Part shown: positions 15,812-22,413 of the stretch, one piece after another
Layout: every line of letters starts with the position of its first letter
Numbering within the stretch: the first letter of the stretch is position 1
Assembly: GCA_964369165.1 (NCBI GenBank)
Contig: CAYJFE010000027.1
Location: forward strand, 1 to 29,317
Reading direction: 5' to 3'
Origin: CAYJAZ01 sp964369165
GTDB taxonomy: Bacteria > Desulfobacterota > Desulfovibrionia > Desulfovibrionales > Desulfovibrionaceae
Length of the DNA: 29,317 bases
Translations under genes and position numbers: made by a program
Notes under the pieces: generated by a model
Told to the model about the DNA's origin: nothing
The model's database searches: none
The model's input: the letters and a program-made list of their open reading frames with translations, nothing else

Positions 15812-16716
15812 TGGCAACCACCTATAAAAGTTGGTTATCTAAAGCAAAATTATTATGTAAAGAAAAAGGAGCGGAAATTTCTGCTCCTCTTTTCTTATTG
15901 GAATTTTACACAAAAAAAGATAGAATTTACTTTATCACTCATGAAAACGAATGCATAAATGATGAAGATGAAGCAAGATTGAATATTTTAGTAGAGAGAT
16001 TTATAAATTTTGAGCCATTAGCCTATATCACAGGAAGAAAAGAATTTTATGGCCGAGAATTTTTTGTGGATTCCTCTGTTCTTATTCCTAGGCCAGAAAC
16101 TGAACTTATCATAGATGCTGTCAAAGAATATCTTCTTGAAAGGAAAGTTTTATTTGAGAAAAATAAGGCTAATACAGTCAATATATGTGATATAGGTACG
16201 GGAAGCGGAATTTTAGCTATTAGCCTAGCTGCAGAATTAAGAGAGTGCGGCTTTCTTGTAAAGATTGAGGCTATAGATATTTCGCATAAAGCACTTCAAA
16301 AAGCAAAAGAAAATGCTATTTATCATAATGTTTCAAATTGTATAGACTTTTATCATCTTTCTTTAGAAGAATACGAAAGTCAAAATTTTGCAAAAAAGTC
16401 ACATTTATTTGATATTATAGTGTCAAACCCTCCTTATATTCCGCATGAAGAGTATGTGAACCTTGAGAAAAATGTGATGGAGTTTGAGCCGAAAATTGCT
16501 TTGACATCTGGCGAAAGTGGCTATGAAATAATTTCTGAAGTTCTCGAATTTGCAGGGAAAAACTTAGTTTCTGAAGGCTTAGTTCTTATTGAGCATGGCT
16601 ATAATCAAAATGAAGAAATACAAAAAATGGCTAAAAAGCAATGTTTATGGCAAGAGCAAGAAAATATTAGAGATTTATCTCAGATAGAAAGAGTTTTCAA
16701 AGCTATCCATAAATGA
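15811..16716 (+). CDS. prmC: Release-factor glutamine methyltransferase PrmC
   Basis: SAM-dependent enzyme that N5-methylates the GGQ glutamine of release factors RF1/RF2. The 301 residues contain an N-terminal helical domain (about 1-90, EPLAYITGRKEFYG), the linker LIPRPETELI (94-103), SAM-binding DIGTGSG (127-133) and the catalytic NPPY (206-209). The ATG overlaps the upstream stop by one base (TAATG). Family length is about 280-300. No terminator with a T-run follows; the palindrome cluster at 16718-16794 starts one base past the stop. Confidence 0.95.
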   Translation: MATTYKSWLSKAKLLCKEKGAEISAPLFLLEFYTKKDRIYFITHENECINDEDEARLNILVERFINFEPLAYITGRKEFYGREFFVDSSVLIPRPETELIIDAVKEYLLERKVLFEKNKANTVNICDIGTGSGILAISLAAELRECGFLVKIEAIDISHKALQKAKENAIYHNVSNCIDFYHLSLEEYESQNFAKKSHLFDIIVSNPPYIPHEEYVNLEKNVMEFEPKIALTSGESGYEIISEVLEFAGKNLVSEGLVLIEHGYNQNEEIQKMAKKQCLWQEQENIRDLSQIERVFKAIHK

Positions 16717-16717
16717 T

Positions 16718-16794
16718 GTTGTTTTAAAGACAAGAGATGCACTTGTTGTTTTTAAAACAACACAAAAAATTACTTCTTGTGGTTTTAAAACAAC
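16718..16794. repeat. Three copies of a GTTGTTTTAAAACAAC-type palindrome
   Basis: Copies lie at 16718-16733 (GTTGTTTTAAAGACAA, degenerate right arm), 16745-16761 (GTTGTTTTTAAAACAAC, perfect around one extra T) and 16779-16794 (GTGGTTTTAAAACAAC, one mismatch). Centres are about 27 and 33 bp apart, roughly three turns of DNA. None has a following T-run. They lie between prmC and lpxC, about 220-300 bp before the lpxC start. They could be operators for a dimeric regulator or a cluster of weak hairpins at the 3' end of prmC. Repeat length and spacing exclude a CRISPR array. Confidence 0.65.
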
Positions 16795-16805
16795 TAAAGA
16801 TTTTC

Positions 16806-16827
16806 TAGAAAAAAAATTATTTTTCTA
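16806..16827. other. AT-rich hairpin downstream of palindrome cluster
   Basis: TAGAAAAA (16806-16813) pairs exactly with TTTTTCTA (16820-16827) around the loop AAATTA. Its A/T composition makes it a weak stem. It may contribute to termination of the prmC transcript in either direction, but no clean GC-rich stem plus T-run is present. Confidence 0.4.
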
Positions 16828-16938
16828 TATACAAATCTGAAATCTTTTTTTGCGCCTTCAATAAAGAAATAAATGAATTTAAGTAAATAAAATATCAATA
16901 ATAGATTTTTTGGAATGCATTTTGCATATGAACCATAG

Positions 16939-16982
16939 ATTTACAAGAAATACTCCTCATTTTGATAAAAGTTCTTGTAAAT
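16939..16982 (+). other. 11-bp stem-loop in the lpxC leader
   Basis: ATTTACAAGAA (16939-16949) is the exact reverse complement of TTCTTGTAAAT (16972-16982), with a 22-nt loop. It ends 32 nt before the lpxC ATG and 19 nt before the AAAGGGG ribosome-binding site. The perfect arms suggest either a protein-binding inverted repeat or an RNA hairpin in the 5' UTR. The lpxC promoter itself is not clear in the surrounding AT-rich DNA. Confidence 0.5.
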
Positions 16983-17014
16983 TTAGTCTTATGAAGTTGT
17001 TAAAGGGGTTTATT

Positions 17015-17929
17015 ATGTATCAAAGCACAATAGCAAAATCTGTTCAAATCAAGGGCATTGGCTTACACTCAGGCGAAGAAGTTTCTTTGAAGCTTTCTCC
17101 TGCGCAAGCTGATAGCGGCATTGTATTTTATTTGCAGAAAGGTAAAAGTGTTGTCTTGGTTTCACCTACCCCAGAAACTGTTGCTACAACAGAATTAGCA
17201 ACCACATTAGAAGTTGACAATGCCTCAGTTTCGACTGTTGAACATTTGCTTGCCGCTATAAATGCTATGCAAATTGATAACATTCAGATTCATGTTGAAG
17301 GCAAAGAAATTCCTATACTAGACGGATCAGCCCTTGAATTTGTTCACGCATTCAAGCGTGCAGGCCGTAAAGTACTTCAGCAAGAGCGCGTTGTTGCCAA
17401 AATAACTAAACCATTCTCATTTATAGATGGCAATAAAAGCATAGTTGCGCGTCCTTTTGAAGGATTATATATTGACTATACTATAGATTTTCCACACCAT
17501 AGTATTGGCAAACAAAGATTATGCATAGAAATTACTCCTGAAAGCTTTAAAGAAGTTGCTTTCGCACGTACTTTTGGTTTTATGAAAGAAATCGAATTCC
17601 TACACTCTAAAAACTTAGCCCTTGGCGGTTCGCTTGCTAATGCTATTGTTTTAGATGAGGAGGGTGTTGTCAATCCTAATGGTTTGAGAAGTGATGATGA
17701 ATTTGTTAGACATAAAATTCTTGATTTTATTGGCGATATTGCTATGCTTGGTTTTCCACTGCAGGGTGCTTTTGAAGTGAAATGTTCTGGGCATAAACAT
17801 AATAATATGTTTTTGCGTTCACTTCTTACTTCGCAAGCATTTGAAATTCAAAGAATGGGTCAAGTAAGTAAAAAAAGTGAAAGAGAATTTGCACACGCCT
17901 TACAAGTGCCTGTGTATAATGTCTTGTAA
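17015..17929 (+). CDS. lpxC: UDP-3-O-acyl-N-acetylglucosamine deacetylase LpxC
   Basis: Zinc amidase that performs the first committed step of lipid A synthesis. The start at 17015 (MYQSTIAKSVQIKGIGLHSG) is preceded by AAAGGGG and gives 304 residues, the family length; the frame is open back to 16910, but those 35 residues are unlike LpxC and overlap the leader hairpin. Zinc and catalytic residues are in place: H77 (STVEHLLAA), H233 and D237 (RHKILDFIGD), and H260 (SGHKHNNM), with E76 as the general base. It shows that the host has a lipid A outer membrane, consistent with the TolC-dependent secretion system downstream. Confidence 0.97.
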   Translation: MYQSTIAKSVQIKGIGLHSGEEVSLKLSPAQADSGIVFYLQKGKSVVLVSPTPETVATTELATTLEVDNASVSTVEHLLAAINAMQIDNIQIHVEGKEIPILDGSALEFVHAFKRAGRKVLQQERVVAKITKPFSFIDGNKSIVARPFEGLYIDYTIDFPHHSIGKQRLCIEITPESFKEVAFARTFGFMKEIEFLHSKNLALGGSLANAIVLDEEGVVNPNGLRSDDEFVRHKILDFIGDIAMLGFPLQGAFEVKCSGHKHNNMFLRSLLTSQAFEIQRMGQVSKKSEREFAHALQVPVYNVL

Positions 17930-17980
17930 AATAAGATAAAGTTTGCAAAATAAAAAATTTAAATTCTTTGAAAATTTTGC

Positions 17981-18009
17981 TTGACGATTGTTTATTTTTC
18001 TACTATACC
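17981..18009 (+). promoter_or_regulatory. Sigma-70 promoter of tRNA-Arg
   Basis: TTGACG (17981-17986), a 17-bp spacer and TATACC (18004-18009) sit 13 bp before the first base of the tRNA. Spacing and position fit a housekeeping promoter. Confidence 0.75.
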
Positions 18010-18022
18010 TTTTCTTCTAAAC

Positions 18023-18099
18023 GCGCCCGTAGCTCAGTAGGATAGAGCAGTAGCCTTCTAAGCTATTGGTCAGGAGTTCGAATCTCTTCGGGCGCGCCA
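18023..18099 (+). tRNA. tRNA-Arg (anticodon TCT)
   Basis: A 77-nt cloverleaf: acceptor GCGCCCG (18023-18029) pairs with CGGGCGC (18089-18095), followed by discriminator G and encoded CCA (18097-18099). The D arm is GCTC...GAGC; the anticodon stem GTAGC/GCTAT has the loop CTTCTAA with anticodon TCT at 18057-18059; the T arm has AGGAG-TTCGAAT-CTCTT. It reads AGA/AGG codons, which are common in this AT-rich sequence. No clear terminator follows (18100-18265 is AT-rich with only short chance palindromes), and I see no duplicated tRNA 3' end that would mark an integrated element. Confidence 0.97.
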
Positions 18100-18265
18100 C
18101 TATTTAATAGTATTAAAATGCCTTAGGTCTTTTATTTGGGTAACTTAGGAAGAGCTAAAGATAAATTTATTGTAAGCTATTGAAATGAATGTTTTTTTAT
18201 TTATTACACTTCTAAGTTTCTAGACTTTTTCTCGTAAGATATTTGATTTAAAATACTTTTTTTTC

Positions 18266-18294
18266 TTGACAAGACTTTACTCTTGCCATAATAT
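18266..18294 (+). promoter_or_regulatory. Sigma-70 promoter of the secretion operon
   Basis: TTGACA (18266-18271, perfect -35), a 17-bp spacer and TAATAT (18289-18294). Transcription would start near 18301, about 50 nt before the tolC start chosen here. This rules out the ATG at 18295 as a translation start from this promoter. Confidence 0.78.
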
Positions 18295-18351
18295 ATGTTT
18301 GCATTAAAAAAAGGATTTTTTAATTTTTATATAAAGATTGTTGAGGCTATT

Positions 18352-19893
18352 ATGTCATATAAAAAGAATATATTTTGCACTTCTATAGTAAATTTGATCG
18401 GTTTATTATTTGTATCTGCTCCGCTTCAAGCTAGTGAAGCTGCAAAAACTGACAATGTTGAAATCCCTGGTGTTATCCTTCAGGAAGAACCTAATGTCGT
18501 TCTAAAAGAAAAGAATGGTGACCACAACTTGGTTGTTACTCCATTGCTTGACGACAAAAACCCAGTTATAAACCCGATTGGACGTTCAAACGACGCTTCG
18601 ATTTTTGAATCAATGAATGCAGTCTTGGCTTATTCTCCAAGTCTTCGTTCTATTCAAGAAAATAGAGTTGCACAGCAATACGAAGTTGAAAAAGCAAAGT
18701 CAGGATACTATCCTTCTTTGGATATTTCTGCAGCTGCGGGTGTTGCAAATACTTCTACACTCACGCAAAGAAATGCTGGGACGAAAGACTATGACATGGC
18801 AGCAACTGGCCAGGCACAAGCTACTCTTACACAAATTTTATGGAATGGCAGAGCTGTAAAAAACAGTGTTGACTACAATATTTTTGTTTTGGAATCATTA
18901 GACAGTCGTGTGTATGATAATGCTACTTATCTTGCTTTAGAAGGATTGATTGCGCACGTTGACTATCTGAGAACTTTACATGTCTTAGAATTGAGCGAAG
19001 CTTATGTGGCAACTCATAGAGAAATTTTGGCGCAGCAAGAGCAATTGTCTTTGTCAGGTATTATGACAGAAGCAGATTTGACTCAAGCGCAAGCTCGTTT
19101 GGTGCGCGCTGTTGCTGATATGCAAGATGCTGAAAATGCTTATAAAAATGCAATTAATAATTATGAGCAATTGACTGGTGTTGATATGCCAACACGTCTT
19201 TTGCCTCCTGAAATGCCAAGTCAAGAATTGATTTCGCCTGAAAAGATTATTGAAAAAGCTTTGGTGAAAAACCCAAAAATAAAGACCTATCAGTCAGATT
19301 ATATGGCTTCAACTGAACAAGTTGAACTAGCTGAGGCTGATTATCACCCGGAAGTGACACTTACTTTTGGTGCTAAATATGATAATCCTGATTTAGAACA
19401 AAAAGGGCAGGAAAGTAACTATACATCAAGCCAATCAGCAAGTCTTGGAATGAACTGGAATTTGTTTAATGGTTTTGCTACACGTAATAATGTGCTTGCA
19501 GCAACCGCTAGAACACGCATGGCAAGAGAAGATACTATTACTATGATTGATACTGTGAAAAAAGATATTATCACAACTTTCAATGATTGGAATAATGCTA
19601 AAGATCTTTCTAAAACTTATGAAGAAGCTTTGGTTTATAACCTAGCGACAAGAGATAACTATCTTTCACAATTCACATTTGGTACACGTTCATTGCTTGA
19701 TGTTTTAGATGCTGAATCTGAACTCTATACAACTCAAGTGCAATTAGCTACTTCGCAAGCGAATTCAACAATCAATGCTTGGAAATTGCTCGCACTACAA
19801 GGAACTTTGCTTGATGAGCTAGGAATTACTGATAAATCCTACCAGTATCCACTTCCTCCTCTCTCCTTTGATTTTGACAATAAGAAAAAGTAG
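18352..19893 (+). CDS. TolC-family outer-membrane channel of the adhesin type I secretion system
   Basis: Outer-membrane/periplasmic tunnel protein of a type I secretion system (LapE-like). The start at 18352 (MSYKKNIFCTSIVNLIGLLF) is chosen because it has GAGG upstream, begins a proper signal peptide with cleavage near APLQA-SEA, and lies downstream of a strong promoter; the frame is open from 18295. The protein is 513 residues: signal peptide 1-28, a linker of about 60 residues rich in Pro/Asp/Glu (VEIPGVILQEEPNVV), then the two TolC repeats (AVLAYSPSLRSIQENRVAQQYEVEKAKSG ... split around residue 300; second half NPKIKTYQSDY ... SLGMNWNLFNG). The C-terminal FGTRSLLDVLDAESELY and NSTINAWKLLALQG are typical of the family. 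The exporter gene follows after 9 bp. Confidence 0.93.
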   Translation: MSYKKNIFCTSIVNLIGLLFVSAPLQASEAAKTDNVEIPGVILQEEPNVVLKEKNGDHNLVVTPLLDDKNPVINPIGRSNDASIFESMNAVLAYSPSLRSIQENRVAQQYEVEKAKSGYYPSLDISAAAGVANTSTLTQRNAGTKDYDMAATGQAQATLTQILWNGRAVKNSVDYNIFVLESLDSRVYDNATYLALEGLIAHVDYLRTLHVLELSEAYVATHREILAQQEQLSLSGIMTEADLTQAQARLVRAVADMQDAENAYKNAINNYEQLTGVDMPTRLLPPEMPSQELISPEKIIEKALVKNPKIKTYQSDYMASTEQVELAEADYHPEVTLTFGAKYDNPDLEQKGQESNYTSSQSASLGMNWNLFNGFATRNNVLAATARTRMAREDTITMIDTVKKDIITTFNDWNNAKDLSKTYEEALVYNLATRDNYLSQFTFGTRSLLDVLDAESELYTTQVQLATSQANSTINAWKLLALQGTLLDELGITDKSYQYPLPPLSFDFDNKKK

Positions 19894-19902
19894 AGGCATA
19901 CA

Positions 19903-22296
19903 ATGCAAGCCGATAATAATCAAAATGTTGAAGGGGCAAAAGATTTAAACAAAGAAAATCAAAGTAATAACCAAGCGGTGCAAAGCCCATCAGTTGATAT
20001 TGGGCTGGCTCCTCGTGAAGTTGATTTTTTTGCACCTATAATCTTGTCGTATGCAAATCTTTTTTCTTTATATGGAAAGAAGGTATCTAGTAATGCTATA
20101 AATTCAGCATTAGGAAATAGCCCTGTGTCACCGGCTTCTTGTTTGAGAGCCGCAAAGCACTTAGGGCTTAATTCACGTATTGTACATAAGCCACAAATCA
20201 CCGATATTCTTTCAGCTGTTTTGCCTTGTATCTTGATTTTGCAAAATCAACAAACTTGTGTGTTGATTTCTTATGAAAATGGTATTGCTGAAGTGATTAT
20301 GCCTGAGCACGGCGGCGCAACTTCAACTATTTCGCTTGAAAGCTTACAAAGCGTGTATAGTGGTTATGCAATTTTTGCAGCCCTCGATGCTTCAGCGGAT
20401 AGACGTATCAATAGCATTGTAAAAATCCAAGTAAAACGCTGGTTTTGGGATGTTGTTTGGCATTATATGCCTCTTTATCGTCAAGTTATTTACGCTACAA
20501 TTGCCATCAACTTACTTGTTTTGGTTGGCCCTCTTTTCTTTATGAATGTGTATGATAGGGTTGTGCCAAACCTTGCCTATGACACTTTATGGGTCTTAGC
20601 TGTTGGTGTTGTAGTTGGTTATATCTTTGAATTTATTTTAAAAGTTTTGCGCTCAAACTTTACTGATAGAGCGAATAAAAATATTAATACTATTGTCACC
20701 TCACGCCTCATGCAAAAGATTATGGAAATGCGCCTTGAAGATAGACCAGATTCATCTGGTGCGCTTATAAACCATATGCGTGAGTTTGAATCATTACAAG
20801 ATTTCTTTTCTGCAGTAAGTCTTTTGACAGTTATTGACTTACCATTTATGATACTTTTCTTGGTGGTTGTCCTCTTTATTGGCGGCCCTGTAGTCTTCTT
20901 GCCAATTGTTGCTATCATTATTCTTTTATCAGGTATTGCGATAATGCAAGTGTCTGTAAAGAAATTTTCTATGCTCAATCATCAATCAAATGTGGAAAAA
21001 AATGCCCATTTAGTTGAAATGATTACTGGTATTGAAGCAATCAAAATGGCGGTTGCTGAAAACCGTATGTTGCAGATTTGGGAAAAAGTTATTGCTTATT
21101 CTTCTGAAGTAGCAACAAATTCAAAAAAAATTACAACTTTAGCTGTAAACTTTGCTACATTTGTCAGTCATTTAGTATCTGTCACCCTTATTGTATGGGG
21201 CGTGTATCTTATAGGGCAAAATGCACTCACCATGGGTGGACTTATTGCTTGTAATATCTTGATTGGCAGATCGATGTCCTTTGTTATGCAGATAGCATCT
21301 CTTATGACTCGCTATCAGCAAGCCTTAGTTTCCTTGAAAGTTTTGAACCATTTGATGGATCTTCCTTCTGAGCGCAATACATCTACAAGTCTTATCGAGT
21401 TTGGCGATTTGCCTTCTTCCATAGAGCTTACAAAAGTAACCTTCTCTTATAAAGGTGCGCATCTTCCTACTATTGACGATGTGTCATTGACTATCAATCC
21501 TGGTGAAAAAGTGGGTATAATAGGCAATATGGGCTCAGGTAAATCTACTTTAGCAAGACTTTTCTGTGGTTTATATACACCAACTGCTGGTGCTGTGAAA
21601 TTTGGCGGAGTTGACTTACGTCGATTAGATATGTCTGAATTTCGTACGCGTGTGAGTTTTTTACCACAAGATCCTATGTTGTTTCATGGGTCAATACGCG
21701 AAAATATTGCACTAGGTTCCATTCATATTCCAGATCAATTAGTTGTTCGTGCGGCTTGGGTAGCTGGCGTGCATGAATTTGTTCAGCATACGCCTGAGGG
21801 TTATGCTATGCAAGTTGGTGAAAAGGGGCAAAATTTATCTGGCGGGCAAAGGCAAGCTGTCGCTTTAGCAAGAGCATTGCTTCACGATCCTGATGTACTT
21901 ATACTTGATGAACCAACTGCAAATATTGATGGTGCTACTGAAGCAAGAATCAAGTCTAGACTTAAAAAGGTTATGGCAAATAAAACTATTATTATCAATA
22001 TGCATAGAATGAGTCTTTTAGAATTGACTACAAGACTTATAGTTGTGCAAGATGGTAAAATTGTTGCCGATGGTCCAACAAAAGAAGTGTATGCTTGGCT
22101 TAATTCTAAAAATCAAGCAACAGGAGCGAAAGGGCAAAATGTAAAGTCGTCCCTTGTGAATAATGCTCCTGGAAATACAGATCCTAGTAGGGTAATAAAT
22201 AAGACAGTTGATCCTAAGAATGATCAACCAAAACAAGGGCAGCCAGAAACCATCGAAGAGGCTACCCCAGACGATTTTGTAAAAGTCACTCCATAA
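19903..22296 (+). CDS. lapB: Type I secretion ABC exporter with inactive C39-like domain (LapB-like)
   Basis: Inner-membrane ATPase/permease that drives export of a large adhesin. The 797 residues comprise a 40-residue low-complexity N-terminus; a C39-peptidase-like domain (about 40-165) lacking the catalytic Cys (DFFAPIILSYANL where active C39 has ECGLACL), as in HlyB/LapB exporters of RTX adhesins; a transmembrane domain (about 185-455, with GPLFFMNVYDRVVPNLAYDT); and a nucleotide-binding domain with Walker A GNMGSGKST (541-549), Q-loop FLPQD, signature LSGGQRQ (about 645-651) and Walker B VLILDEP. After the NBD there is a Gln/Asn/Pro/Asp-rich tail of about 65 residues ending DDFVKVTP that exporters usually lack. 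GAGG precedes the ATG. The substrate is presumably not processed by a leader peptidase but recognised by a C-terminal signal. Confidence 0.95.
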   Translation: MQADNNQNVEGAKDLNKENQSNNQAVQSPSVDIGLAPREVDFFAPIILSYANLFSLYGKKVSSNAINSALGNSPVSPASCLRAAKHLGLNSRIVHKPQITDILSAVLPCILILQNQQTCVLISYENGIAEVIMPEHGGATSTISLESLQSVYSGYAIFAALDASADRRINSIVKIQVKRWFWDVVWHYMPLYRQVIYATIAINLLVLVGPLFFMNVYDRVVPNLAYDTLWVLAVGVVVGYIFEFILKVLRSNFTDRANKNINTIVTSRLMQKIMEMRLEDRPDSSGALINHMREFESLQDFFSAVSLLTVIDLPFMILFLVVVLFIGGPVVFLPIVAIIILLSGIAIMQVSVKKFSMLNHQSNVEKNAHLVEMITGIEAIKMAVAENRMLQIWEKVIAYSSEVATNSKKITTLAVNFATFVSHLVSVTLIVWGVYLIGQNALTMGGLIACNILIGRSMSFVMQIASLMTRYQQALVSLKVLNHLMDLPSERNTSTSLIEFGDLPSSIELTKVTFSYKGAHLPTIDDVSLTINPGEKVGIIGNMGSGKSTLARLFCGLYTPTAGAVKFGGVDLRRLDMSEFRTRVSFLPQDPMLFHGSIRENIALGSIHIPDQLVVRAAWVAGVHEFVQHTPEGYAMQVGEKGQNLSGGQRQAVALARALLHDPDVLILDEPTANIDGATEARIKSRLKKVMANKTIIINMHRMSLLELTTRLIVVQDGKIVADGPTKEVYAWLNSKNQATGAKGQNVKSSLVNNAPGNTDPSRVINKTVDPKNDQPKQGQPETIEEATPDDFVKVTP

Positions 22297-22355
22297 TCTT
22301 CTATACTTCTTTTCAAAATTGTTATAGTAGCTATAAGAGTCATAGGGTAAAGCAA

Positions 22356-22383
22356 TTGACTTTTATGGTAGAGTGATTAGTAT
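22356..22383 (+). promoter_or_regulatory. Candidate internal promoter before the membrane-fusion gene
   Basis: TTGACT (22356-22361), a 16-bp spacer and TAGTAT (22378-22383) lie in the 117-bp gap between the exporter and the membrane-fusion gene, about 30 nt before the latter. The gap is the longest in the cassette, which supports a separate start of transcription for the second half (membrane-fusion protein, protease, regulator). Confidence 0.5.
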
Positions 22384-22413
22384 AGATGTGTAAAGCAAAA
22401 AAGTGAGAGTATA

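Noticed and set aside
16718..16794. Possible short CRISPR array in the palindrome cluster
   Set aside because: The repeats are only 16-17 bp and diverge between copies. The intervals of 11-17 bp are too short for spacers, and no cas gene is near.
18100..18265. Small RNA or terminator after tRNA-Arg
   Set aside because: Only short AT palindromes such as ACTATT-T-AATAGT are visible, without a T-run or a recognisable RNA family.
18023..18351. tRNA-Arg 3' end as an integration site for a mobile element
   Set aside because: No integrase gene and no repeat of the tRNA 3' end elsewhere in the window; the downstream genes look native in composition.
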